DNA of 15,914 nt from the NCBI GenBank assembly GCA_018725535.1, contig QLUS01000025.1, positions 1-15,914 on the forward strand, given 5' to 3'. Positions 1 to 5,399 of this stretch are shown in pieces. How positions within the stretch are numbered: position 1 is the first letter of the stretch; each line of letters opens with the position of its first letter. The position numbers were made by a program, and so were the translations under genes. This DNA is from Bacillota bacterium. GTDB taxonomy: Bacteria; Bacillota; UBA994. Below the pieces are notes generated by a model. The model worked only from the letters and a program-made list of their open reading frames with translations. It was not told where the DNA came from and searched no databases.

Positions 1-29
1 CTGTGCTCCCAGACAAAAACAAAACCTCG

Positions 30-51
30 TGTTAGAACTTTGTTAGAACTT
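30..51. repeat. Tandem 11-bp direct repeat
   Basis: Two perfect adjacent copies of TGTTAGAACTT occupy 30-40 and 41-51. They lie beyond the terminator-like hairpin at 76-104, in sequence where I see no gene. They could be a minor slippage duplication or a direct-repeat binding site. Nothing in the window decides between these. Confidence 0.6.
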
Positions 52-70
52 CCGAGAATTTAGGCAGAAG

Positions 71-104
71 TGCAAAATACCAAGGACGCAAAGTCCTTGG
101 TATT
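71..104 (-). terminator. Perfect 12-bp hairpin, likely terminator of the DUF2156/GNAT pair
   Basis: AATACCAAGGAC (76-87) and GTCCTTGGTATT (93-104) pair perfectly around a 5-nt loop. Read on the minus strand, the stem ends in TATTTTGCA, so the U tract is short. It lies about 70 nt beyond the stop codon of the minus-strand acetyltransferase gene and is the best terminator candidate for that transcript. The weak U tail leaves efficiency uncertain. Confidence 0.5.
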
Positions 105-115
105 CCTAGTTCTTA

Positions 116-147
116 TGGTGGGAGCAACAGGGCTCGAACCTGTGGCC
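116..147 (-). pseudogene. 3' fragment of a tRNA gene (T arm, acceptor strand and CCA only)
   Basis: On the minus strand this reads as a T stem ACAGG/CCTGT around loop TTCGAGC, then the acceptor 3' strand TGCTCCC, discriminator A and CCA. The matching acceptor 5' strand (GGGAGCA), D arm and anticodon arm are absent in the 40-50 nt upstream, where the end of the acetyltransferase gene and a GC hairpin lie instead. The acceptor and T-arm sequence resembles valine-type tRNAs, but identity cannot be fixed without the anticodon. It is a truncated tRNA: a recombination scar, a duplicated 3' end left by an integration event, or a recruited hairpin. Confidence 0.7.
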
Positions 148-167
148 CCACCCGTTGTTGGTGGGGC
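145..167 (-). repeat. Perfect 8-bp GC-rich inverted repeat fused to the tRNA fragment
   Basis: GCCCCACC (145-152) and GGTGGGGC (160-167) pair perfectly around a 7-nt loop. The hairpin lies a few bases after the acetyltransferase stop and abuts the T arm of the tRNA fragment, where an anticodon arm would be. The minus-strand loop AACAACG lacks the T at position 33 expected of an anticodon loop, so I do not read it as a working anticodon arm. Confidence 0.6.
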
Positions 168-174
168 TGTTGAT

Positions 175-1077
175 TTAGTCGAGGGTTAGCCCTAGATATG
201 GGGCGGACGCCTGTTGGAGCAGGGAACTTCGCGCGGCCGCAGGAGTCAGCGGCTTGACCATGCCAAAGTCTGTACTGCGGACGCTACGGCCAAGGAGCGC
301 GCGGTCTTTGGACAAACGGAAGCGGTAATTCTCTGCGGGAACCGCCTGTAGAATCGCGGCACATAGATGCTCTTCGTCGCGGGGAGAGGCGGCAAACTCC
401 AGTACTTCACACTGCCCGGCATAGGTAGCCGAACAAAGCGCGTAGCCTAAGCGCCCATCAGTCTGAACAGTCACCAAGCGCCCGCCGTAGAACGCCGTAT
501 ACCTTACCGCGTAGTCGATGGCTTGCTCGCTCCATATGGCGCTGCCGGGGCTTGATGCCACGTAAGTGTCGCGTGTAGCTTTAAGTAACTGCGGCAACGA
601 AGCTACGTTATGGGCGTGTGTGCCGCAAGCTGTAACCATGCTCTCTAGCTCGTGCCGCAAGACTTCGCAGAATGCAGTCTTAAAGAACCTAGTGAACCCG
701 TGTTTGCCGTAAAAGCCATATAGCCCCGTGTCAGCCGGGAGCAAAAAGGCGTAGTGGTCGCCGCGTGCCGCACCCTCTTGCTCTGCCCGCACCATCAGCT
801 GCCCCATTAGCCCCTGTCCACGGAAGGCAGGAGCTGTGGCGGCCGCATAAATGTAATGGGCTGGCACCGGGCCAGTCTCGGTTAGGATTTCACCCGGCAG
901 CATATGGAGCATAGCCGTGATGAGGCCATCGATTCGGAGGACAAGCGTGTTTTTGGGATGAAAGCTGTGCGTGAAAAAAAGGTCTACTGCTGCTTTCCTT
1001 TCGGCGAAACAGCTTAGCCAAAGATCTGTTATCTCTTGGCGCGAAGACCACTCCGCGTATCCGATGGAGCTAGTCAC
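175..1077 (-). CDS. GNAT-family N-acetyltransferase (Eis-like size and layout)
   Basis: This 300-residue protein is a predicted acetyl-CoA-dependent N-acyltransferase whose substrate cannot be read from the sequence. The acetyl-CoA loop is visible as RGQGLMG at residues 86-92, after an aromatic/Ala-rich strand (HYIYAAATAPAF), and a GFYGKHGF segment near residue 121 is typical of the GNAT C-terminal part. The second half (about 150-300) is an extra domain, as in Eis-type acetyltransferases. The start is GTG at 1077, supported by an AAAGGGGG Shine-Dalgarno about 10 nt upstream. The start overlaps the end of the preceding DUF2156 gene by 8 bp, implying translational coupling and joint function. 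Both proteins are of acyl- or aminoacyl-transfer type. Confidence 0.85.
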   Translation of the reverse strand: MTSSIGYAEWSSRQEITDLWLSCFAERKAAVDLFFTHSFHPKNTLVLRIDGLITAMLHMLPGEILTETGPVPAHYIYAAATAPAFRGQGLMGQLMVRAEQEGAARGDHYAFLLPADTGLYGFYGKHGFTRFFKTAFCEVLRHELESMVTACGTHAHNVASLPQLLKATRDTYVASSPGSAIWSEQAIDYAVRYTAFYGGRLVTVQTDGRLGYALCSATYAGQCEVLEFAASPRDEEHLCAAILQAVPAENYRFRLSKDRALLGRSVRSTDFGMVKPLTPAAARSSLLQQASAPYLGLTLD

Positions 1078-1969
1078 CCGGCACCGCCCCCTTTAGTGTG
1101 ACGACTGCCTTTTCTAGGATTTGCGCTGGATAGTAAGACAGCTTAGCCTTGCGTAGCCCTTCTATGCCCATATCCTCTTCGCGGTTAATATATTCGAAGC
1201 TTGCGAGACGACGCTCCGCAAAAATCTGGTTAATGGCGGCATACAGGCCCTCGTAACCTGCGAGCGCCTTCTCAAAGTGCACCACAAAGGCGCGCGAGTT
1301 AATCTCTTCCCCGAGAGTGAAAGCTACCGGCTTGCCTGCAATCCTGATCAGCCCGCCCTTAAAGTCCAAGGCAGAAAAACTCTCCAACGAGCGCTTAAGA
1401 GCGAAGTTTTCCCGTTCCAAGCCCCCGATAGCCGGATTAGCCGAAGCCAACCACCACTCCCGCTCAATCTTCTCGCATTCCGCGATATTGGCGGGGGTAA
1501 TGTCTTCGTAGGTAAATGAGTGCTCTCGCCGAAATCGTGTGAGCTGGTTGCGCTTGCGGTGGTATTTCCTACCGGCAAGGTGAATAAGGTCTTCCGACCG
1601 ATAGATATAATCGGCATTAGCACGCAGAAAACGAAAGTGGAAGGTGTCCGGCCAGGCATCTTCCATCAACTTAGCCTGCTCCTCGGTCACGCCCCACATG
1701 CGAAAACGCTTGCCTGCGCTGTTACAGTCTTCAAGCAAAGCCGCCAAAGCTCGCTTGAGGTCCTTTGCGTAGGGGAAAAAATAAGTACAGGCACTCTTGC
1801 CAAAACACCCAAACAGCATCTCGTCGTGCCAGGCAATTTTCTTCTCGTAGGCCTCTTGCCAGATATAAAGTGTGCCAAAGGCCGTTTCGCTCCCCATAAA
1901 ACCGCTCTGCGACAAAATTGGGGACACCCAACTTCTGTCCGCAAGCGTCAGGGGCCTAAAATCTAACAT
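1070..1969 (-). CDS. DUF2156 domain protein (phosphatidylglycerol lysyltransferase C-terminal-like)
   Basis: A 299-residue soluble protein resembling the stand-alone DUF2156 family, which has a tandem GNAT-like fold related to the aminoacyl-phosphatidylglycerol synthase catalytic domain. The recognisable segment is the basic GRKYHRKRNQLTRFRREH stretch near residue 135, followed by IEREWW. No membrane helices are visible, so it lacks the flippase half of MprF. ATG at 1969 is chosen over TTG at 1972 because GGAGAGAGGAC lies at correct spacing upstream. It is the first gene of a two-gene unit with the GNAT gene. It follows the terminator after tRNA-Ser(GGA) and likely has its own promoter near 2025. 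The substrate is unknown. Confidence 0.8.
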   Translation of the reverse strand: MLDFRPLTLADRSWVSPILSQSGFMGSETAFGTLYIWQEAYEKKIAWHDEMLFGCFGKSACTYFFPYAKDLKRALAALLEDCNSAGKRFRMWGVTEEQAKLMEDAWPDTFHFRFLRANADYIYRSEDLIHLAGRKYHRKRNQLTRFRREHSFTYEDITPANIAECEKIEREWWLASANPAIGGLERENFALKRSLESFSALDFKGGLIRIAGKPVAFTLGEEINSRAFVVHFEKALAGYEGLYAAINQIFAERRLASFEYINREEDMGIEGLRKAKLSYYPAQILEKAVVTLKGAVPGD

Positions 1970-2024
1970 CAACTAAGTCCTCTCTCCACCGCTTGTGCCG
2001 AAGAAATGCTTCTGTCTACGAGAT

Positions 2025-2047
2025 ATTCTATCACTTTCTTGTCACAA
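2025..2047 (-). promoter_or_regulatory. Possible extended -10 promoter for the DUF2156/GNAT pair
   Basis: On the minus strand TGATAGAAT gives an extended -10 (TAGAAT at 2030-2025), about 55 nt before the DUF2156 start. The -35 position (TTCCGT) is poor. This is the best candidate between the upstream terminator at 2167-2193 and the gene. Confidence 0.35.
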
Positions 2048-2070
2048 ACGGAACTGCCGAGGCAACCTAA

Positions 2071-2125
2071 AGCAAAAGGAAGCAAAAGGGACGGAGCCTT
2101 TAAAAAGGGACGGAGCCTTTTGCTT
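2071..2125 (+). repeat. REP-like hairpin element with GGGACGGAGCC core, copy 1 (duplicated core)
   Basis: AAGCAAAAGG at 2080-2089 and CCTTTTGCTT at 2116-2125 form 10-bp inverted arms. Between them AAAGGGACGGAGCCTTT occurs twice (from about 2086 and 2104), so the core is tandemly duplicated. An extra AGCAAAAGGA unit precedes the left arm at 2071-2080. The same element occurs inverted at 9025-9063. It is intergenic and non-coding. Confidence 0.8.
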
Positions 2126-2159
2126 CGCGACTTGGGTGAACCAGCTGCAAAGCTAGGAA

Positions 2160-2193
2160 AAGCAAGAGCTCTAGGAGAGTGTCTCCCAGAGCT
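2160..2193 (-). terminator. Intrinsic terminator after tRNA-Ser(GGA)
   Basis: Minus-strand sequence 2193-2182 pairs with 2178-2167 in a 12-bp stem (AGCTCTGGGAGA with TCTCCTAGAGCT) around a CAC loop, followed by CTTGCTTTTCC. The one non-Watson-Crick pair is G-U in the minus-strand RNA but A-C on the other strand, so the hairpin suits minus-strand transcription. It lies 18 nt after the tRNA-Ser(GGA) CCA end and should close the tRNA/tadA transcription unit. Confidence 0.65.
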
Positions 2194-2210
2194 TCTCTGT
2201 TTTCGTTTTA

Positions 2211-2302
2211 TGGCGGAGAGAGAGGGATTCGAACCCTCGTCGGGGTATAAGCCCGAACACGATTTCCAGTCGTGCGCCTTAGACCAGCTCAGCCATCTCT
2301 CC
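2211..2302 (-). tRNA. tRNA-Ser(GGA)
   Basis: A 92-nt gene including an encoded CCA (2211-2213). The acceptor stem is GGAGAGA with TCTCTCC, the discriminator is G, and the anticodon loop CTGGAAA gives anticodon GGA, reading UCU and UCC. A long variable arm, as expected for class II serine tRNAs, lies between the anticodon arm and the T arm. It is the last gene of the island, followed by a strong hairpin terminator. It is the tRNA predicted to be sensed by the serS T-box if the specifier there is UCC. Confidence 0.95.
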
Positions 2303-2331
2303 GTGTGGGTATTTAGTGTATGTGTAGCTTT

Positions 2332-2451
2332 CAGCACTCAGCACTCGGCTGTCAGCTATGGGGCTCGTGAATCATGAGTCGGGAACTGCGAGGAGGCTAT
2401 CCGCTATCCGCCTTCCGCTGTGAGCTGTGAGCTGATAGCTGATAGCTGAAA
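2332..2451. repeat. Heptad-phased degenerate tandem repeats between tRNA-Ser(GGA) and tRNA-Ser(CGA)
   Basis: Two runs of 7-bp units. 2332-2359 has four units (CAGCACT twice, then CGGCTGT, CAGCTAT). 2396-2451 has eight units in unbroken phase: GCTATCC twice, GCCTTCC, GCTGTGA twice, GCTGATA twice, GCTGAAA. Neighbouring units are often identical in pairs and drift gradually, as expected from repeated local duplication. No open reading frame or stable hairpin explains them. Confidence 0.8.
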
Positions 2452-2453
2452 AA

Positions 2454-2543
2454 TGGCGGAGAGAGTGAGATTTGAACTCACGGAACGGGTAACCGTTCTT
2501 CCGCTTTCGAGGCGGATGCCTTAAACCACTCAGCCATCTCTCC
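2454..2543 (-). tRNA. tRNA-Ser(CGA)
   Basis: A 90-nt gene with encoded CCA (2454-2456). The acceptor stem is GGAGAGA/TCTCTCC and the anticodon loop CTCGAAA gives anticodon CGA, specific for UCG. A long variable arm (AACGGTTACCCGTT region) marks it as class II. It starts only 15 nt after the tadA stop codon, so it is probably processed from the tadA transcript. Confidence 0.95.
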
Positions 2544-2558
2544 GCTTTGTGTGTTTTC

Positions 2559-3014
2559 TTATTTACTCTTACGAAGCTCGAGGAAAAACTCTTTCAGCAA
2601 GGCGGAGCACTCGCGGCTTAAGACGCTGCCAATGGTTTCCACGGAATGGTTAAATTCGTTTGCCGTAAGCACGTCCATGACCGAGCCTGCGGCTCCAGCT
2701 TTCGGGTCAAACGCCCCAAACACTACTCGCGGCAGTCGCGCTAGCACCATGGCCCCGGCGCACATAATGCACGGCTCTAGGGTTACGTAGAGAGTACACT
2801 CAAGGAGTCTCCAGCCCCCTAAGACTTGGCTTGCTTGGCGAATGGCAATCATTTCGGCGTGAGCCGTGGGGTCTTTCGCTGTTTCCCGCAAATTATGCCC
2901 TCGACCGACTACTTGCCCCGCGCGCACAATCACCGCGCCCACGGGGGTTTCACCTAGGCTAGCGGCGATTTTGGCCTCGCGGATTGCTTCGCTCATGAAA
3001 TATTCATGTTCCAT
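2559..3014 (-). CDS. tadA: tRNA-specific adenosine deaminase TadA
   Basis: This 151-residue cytidine-deaminase-fold enzyme converts A34 to inosine in tRNA-Arg(ACG), allowing it to read CGU, CGC and CGA. The zinc and catalytic motifs are complete: H52-A-E54 (AHAEM) and P81-C82-I-M-C85, followed by the family's C-terminal FDPKAGAAGS stretch. The length matches bacterial TadA. The frame stays open upstream into tRNA-Arg(CCU), but family alignment places the start at ATG 3014, with AGAGAGGAAT upstream. Its substrate tRNA is encoded about 250 nt upstream on the same strand, and tRNA-Ser(CGA) follows 15 nt after its stop. A heptad repeat array fills its leader. Confidence 0.95.
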   Translation of the reverse strand: MEHEYFMSEAIREAKIAASLGETPVGAVIVRAGQVVGRGHNLRETAKDPTAHAEMIAIRQASQVLGGWRLLECTLYVTLEPCIMCAGAMVLARLPRVVFGAFDPKAGAAGSVMDVLTANEFNHSVETIGSVLSRECSALLKEFFLELRKSK

Positions 3015-3033
3015 GGGCCAGATTCCTCTCTTA

Positions 3034-3177
3034 GCGTCGATCGCTGGTCGCTCGTCGCTGGAAGGGCACAAGGCGTGCTCCGTGCTCAGCAGTAAGGTAT
3101 ACGGCAAGGCCGACAGCGGAGAGCGGAAAGCGGATAGCCCCCCACAGCTCGCAGCTCGCAGCTCACAGCTCGCACAA
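3034..3177. repeat. Heptad-phased repeats in the tadA leader
   Basis: Several short 7-bp-phased runs. 3041-3061 has TCGCTGG, TCGCTCG, TCGCTGG. 3074-3087 has CGTGCTC twice. 3112-3139 has GACAGCG, GAGAGCG, GAAAGCG, GATAGCC. 3143-3177 has five units of CACAGCT/CGCAGCT type. They fill the spacer between tRNA-Arg(CCU) and tadA and become part of the tadA 5' leader if the two are cotranscribed. Confidence 0.8.
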
Positions 3178-3184
3178 CTCTCAG

Positions 3185-3260
3185 TGGTGCACCCGGAGGG
3201 ACTCGAACCCCCGACACGCGGTTTAGGAAACCGCTGCTCTATCCCCTGAGCTACGGATGC
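3185..3260 (-). tRNA. tRNA-Arg(CCU)
   Basis: A 76-nt gene with encoded CCA (3185-3187). The acceptor stem GCATCCG/CGGGTGC contains one T-G pair. The anticodon stem GCGGT/ACCGC surrounds loop TTCCTAA, giving anticodon CCU for AGG codons. It lies 6 nt after tRNA-Arg(ACG), so the two are cotranscribed. Confidence 0.95.
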
Positions 3261-3266
3261 AAAAAA

Positions 3267-3343
3267 TGGCGCGCCCGGCAAGATTCGAACTTGCGACCAC
3301 CGGATTCGTAGTCCGTTACTCTATCCAGCTGAGCTACGGGCGC
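3267..3343 (-). tRNA. tRNA-Arg(ACG), the TadA substrate
   Basis: A 77-nt gene with encoded CCA (3267-3269) and a perfect GCGCCCG/CGGGCGC acceptor stem. The anticodon loop CTACGAA gives anticodon ACG. In bacteria A34 of this tRNA is deaminated to inosine by TadA, which is encoded just downstream. The outermost anticodon-stem pair appears to be an A-G mismatch. It is separated from tRNA-Ser(GCU) by 3 nt and from tRNA-Arg(CCU) by 6 nt. Confidence 0.95.
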
Positions 3344-3346
3344 ATA

Positions 3347-3442
3347 TGGCGGAGAGGGCGGGATTCGAACCCGCGATACAAGTTTAAAGCTCGTATAATC
3401 GCTTAGCAGGCGATCGCCTTCGACCTACTCGGCCACCTCTCC
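3347..3442 (-). tRNA. tRNA-Ser(GCU)
   Basis: A 96-nt class II tRNA with encoded CCA (3347-3349). The acceptor stem is GGAGAGG/CCTCTCC and the anticodon loop CTGCTAA gives anticodon GCU, reading AGU and AGC. A long variable arm is present. It heads a tight Ser-Arg-Arg tRNA run with its own promoter just upstream. Confidence 0.95.
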
Positions 3443-3452
3443 GCGCCACAAT

Positions 3453-3481
3453 AATATAGCATATTGACTTAAACCGTACAA
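3453..3481 (-). promoter_or_regulatory. Promoter of the tRNA-Ser(GCU)/Arg(ACG)/Arg(CCU) run
   Basis: On the minus strand TTGTAC (3481-3476), a 17-bp spacer and TATATT (3458-3453) with a TGC extension form a sigma-A-type promoter. The -10 ends 10 nt before the tRNA 5' end at 3442, the usual short distance for a tRNA gene. Confidence 0.75.
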
Positions 3482-3492
3482 GTGAGCCGGGT

Positions 3493-3610
3493 GGCTATCA
3501 GCTATCGGCTGGGATGAAACAAAAATCAAAAAACAAAGACTAGGTATTAGGACCGAGGCATTAGGCATGAGGGCACTGGGCTGTCCGCTGTAAGCCGTGC
3601 GCCGTACGCA
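3493..3610. repeat. Heptad-phased repeats between tRNA-Ser(GCU) and tRNA-Ser(UGA)
   Basis: 3493-3513 carries three units (GGCTATC, AGCTATC, GGCTGGG). 3541-3610 carries ten consecutive units in perfect 7-bp phase, starting TAGGTAT, TAGGACC, GAGGCAT and ending GTGCGCC, GTACGCA. Units change gradually along the run and no consensus holds over the full 70 bp, but each resembles its neighbour. Confidence 0.8.
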
Positions 3611-3614
3611 ATGC

Positions 3615-3705
<91 letters not shown>

Positions 3706-3717
3706 GCAGCACAAATC

Positions 3718-3746
3718 AGTATATCAGCGATGTTTGTCGCAGTCAA
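3718..3746 (-). promoter_or_regulatory. Strong promoter of tRNA-Ser(UGA)
   Basis: On the minus strand TTGACT (3746-3741), exactly 17 bp, then TATACT (3723-3718). The -10 ends 12 nt before the tRNA 5' end. It lies wholly in the 55-nt gap between the serS stop and the tRNA, so this tRNA does not depend on the T-box-controlled serS transcript. I see no terminator in the gap, so some read-through from serS remains possible. Confidence 0.8.
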
Positions 3747-3760
3747 TTTGCATTTTTTTG

Positions 3761-5032
3761 CTACTTTGCCATGCGCTCAATTTGCATGTACGACCTAAGA
3801 ACTGCAGGCACGGTCACTGAGCCGTCTTCGGCTTGATAGTTTTCCAGCACCGCAGCAACAAGGCGGTCAACGGCAAGTCCCGAGCCATTCAGCGTATGGA
3901 CGTATTCTGCCTTTGCGCCTGCAGTCGGTCTGTACTTGATACTTGCCCGCCGCGCCTGGAAATCGCGGAAATTCGAGCATGACGAAATCTCCATGTACCT
4001 GTTATAGCTTGGCAGCCACAGCTCAATGTCGTATTTTTTGGCGGCAGCGAAGCCAAGGTCACCTGTGCACATCTGGACGATGCGATAGGGAATCTCAAGC
4101 AAGTCTAGCACGCGGCAGGCGTCACGCAGCAAGGACAAGAGCTCACCCTCCGAAGTCTCCGGCGACACGAACTTTACGAGCTCCACTTTGTTAAACTGAT
4201 GCATGCGGATAAGGCCCCGCGTGTCGCGCCCCGCTGCCCCGGCCTCGGCGCGAAAGGATGGGCAGTAGGCAGTGTAGTAGAGCGGCAAGAGATGGCCGTC
4301 GATAATCTCGTCGCGGTGCATGTTCGTGACGGGGACTTCGGCAGTGGGGTTGAGATACAGGTCTTTGTCGGCAAGCTTAAAGGCGTCGTCCGTGAACTTT
4401 GGGAATTGCCCTGTGCCTTGCATACAGGCGTAGCTTACTACGAGCGGCGGGAAGACCTCGGTGTATCCATGCGCGTGCGTGTGTAGATCGAGCATAAAAT
4501 TGATCAGCGTCCGTTCTAACCTAGCGCCAAGCCCGCGATACAGGGCAAATCGACTCCCGGCTATTTTCCCCGCCCGTTCAAAATCGAGGATGTTAAGCTC
4601 GACGCCGATGTCCCAATGTGCCTTGGGAGGGAAACTAAACTGCCGCGGCTCCCCAACGCGCTTTATTTCGACGTTCTCGGTGTCGTCCGCGCCAAGGGGG
4701 ACATCGCTGTCCGGCAAGTTGGGAATGCGCAGTAGCAGCGCCTCGAGCTCAAGCTCGATCTCGCTCACCTCGGCGTCGAGATCCTTTACTTTTTGGCCCG
4801 CTGCCTTCATTTCCTCTTGCAGCGCCGCCGTGTCCTCACCCTTTTGCCGCCGCCGAGCGATTTCTTGCGTGACGCTATTGCGCTGCGCCTTTAACTGCTC
4901 CACCGCCGTGATTTTTTGTCGCCGGGCCTCGTCAAGTGCTTGGAACTCAGCTAATCCTGCTGCCTCACCTTTAGCGGCGACGCCAGCCGCTACCTTGTCC
5001 ATATTGTTGCGGATGAGTTTGATGTCTAACAT
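3761..5032 (-). CDS. serS: Seryl-tRNA synthetase
   Basis: A cytoplasmic class II synthetase of 423 residues, the normal bacterial length, that charges all tRNA-Ser isoacceptors. The N-terminal antiparallel coiled-coil arm that holds the long variable arm of tRNA-Ser lies at about residues 27-100. Motif 1 is around 166-196. Motif 2 contains F260-R261-A-E263 and the RGLIRMHQFNKVEL stretch. Motif 3 is GLAVDRLVAAVLEN (385-398) with the ATP-binding Arg390. ATG at 5032 is supported by GGGAGGG about 7 nt upstream. A T-box leader controls expression, and four tRNA-Ser genes lie downstream on the same strand. Confidence 0.97.
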   Translation of the reverse strand: MLDIKLIRNNMDKVAAGVAAKGEAAGLAEFQALDEARRQKITAVEQLKAQRNSVTQEIARRRQKGEDTAALQEEMKAAGQKVKDLDAEVSEIELELEALLLRIPNLPDSDVPLGADDTENVEIKRVGEPRQFSFPPKAHWDIGVELNILDFERAGKIAGSRFALYRGLGARLERTLINFMLDLHTHAHGYTEVFPPLVVSYACMQGTGQFPKFTDDAFKLADKDLYLNPTAEVPVTNMHRDEIIDGHLLPLYYTAYCPSFRAEAGAAGRDTRGLIRMHQFNKVELVKFVSPETSEGELLSLLRDACRVLDLLEIPYRIVQMCTGDLGFAAAKKYDIELWLPSYNRYMEISSCSNFRDFQARRASIKYRPTAGAKAEYVHTLNGSGLAVDRLVAAVLENYQAEDGSVTVPAVLRSYMQIERMAK

Positions 5033-5108
5033 TTTGTTCCCTCCCTAATTAGATGTGTGCTTTGAACTTTGATCCATGGGGGCTATGAGTCTTGGCGCTT
5101 TGTTCTGC

Positions 5109-5128
5109 GGGCACGGCATGCCGTGCCC
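5109..5128. repeat. Perfect 20-bp palindrome in the serS leader
   Basis: GGGCACGGCA at 5109-5118 is followed directly by its exact reverse complement TGCCGTGCCC at 5119-5128. It lies between the T-box terminator and the serS ribosome binding site, so it would be in the read-through serS mRNA. It looks like a dispersed REP-type or mobile palindromic unit rather than part of the T-box. That is an inference from form only. Confidence 0.75.
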
Positions 5129-5154
5129 ACGTGCTCCGGCAGGCTCAGTTCCCC

Positions 5155-5182
5155 GAGCGACCAGCGACCAGCGACCAATCAC
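5155..5182. repeat. Heptad-phased repeat beside the T-box terminator
   Basis: Four 7-bp units: GAGCGAC, CAGCGAC twice, then CAATCAC. The run begins where the T-rich tail of the serS leader terminator ends. It is the same kind of array as in the tRNA spacers downstream. Confidence 0.7.
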
Positions 5183-5217
5183 GAAAACAAAAACTCGCCC
5201 CAAATTTAGGGGCGAGT
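5181..5217 (-). terminator. T-box regulatory terminator of serS
   Basis: On the minus strand ACTCGCCCC (5201-5193 side paired with 5217-5209) forms a perfect 9-bp stem around TAAATTT, followed by TTTTGTTTT. The 5' strand CTCGCCCC is also needed for the alternative antiterminator, in which AGGG of the T-box pairs with CCCT and GCGAG pairs with CTCGC. The two folds are therefore mutually exclusive. Confidence 0.9.
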
Positions 5218-5399
5218 TGTCTCGCGGTACCACCCTGGTTTGCCTTGCGGCCTCTAGGAACTGTAACGGCGTCACCGTCTACGCTCATCGCGTGCCGCCT
5301 TCGAAGTGGACTTCGTTAAAGCGCTTGTACTAGCTCACACCAACCGCTAGCTCTCTTTTCAAACGCCTGAACTACTTGCTTCTGCGCTGCGTTTGCATC
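5181..5399 (-). promoter_or_regulatory. T-box riboswitch leader (serine-type) of serS
   Basis: The minus strand carries the canonical T-box AGGGTGGTACCGCG at 5236-5223, just before the leader terminator. Upstream, AGAGAGC and GGTTGGTGTGAGC give the AG-bulge and GNUG-loop signatures of Stem I. GAAGTCCACTTC contains a candidate UCC specifier at 5310-5308, matching tRNA-Ser(GGA) from this island. A Stem III-like element lies around GACGGTGACGCCGTTAC. T-box RNAs bind their cognate tRNA and read through when it is uncharged, so serS should rise on serine starvation. The specifier assignment is inferred from position and gene identity. Confidence 0.93.

Noticed and set aside
116..191. Intact tRNA gene on the minus strand
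   Set aside because: No 5' acceptor strand matching TGCTCCC, no D arm, and a loop without T33 in the hairpin that would be the anticodon arm.
2006..2377. Reading frames over 1969-2377 on both strands
   Set aside because: They translate the REP-like element, the terminator and tRNA-Ser(GGA). Phrases such as REGFEPS are the usual artefact of translating a tRNA T arm.
3015..3281. N-terminal extension of the tadA reading frame
   Set aside because: The frame stays open into tRNA-Arg(CCU) and through the heptad array, but TadA similarity starts at ATG 3014, which has an upstream ribosome binding site. The extension would translate a tRNA gene.
2332..3610. Heptad arrays as CRISPR arrays
   Set aside because: Units are only 7 bp, contiguous and degenerate, with no constant repeat separated by unique spacers and no cas gene nearby.
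3706..3760. Terminator between serS and tRNA-Ser(UGA)
   Set aside because: The gap has an A/T-rich run but no hairpin stem before it. The visible signal is a promoter.
4461..5048. 195-residue plus-strand reading frame
   Set aside because: It lies entirely opposite serS, is serine- and arginine-rich with no domain pattern, and has no ribosome binding site. It is a shadow of the serS coding bias.
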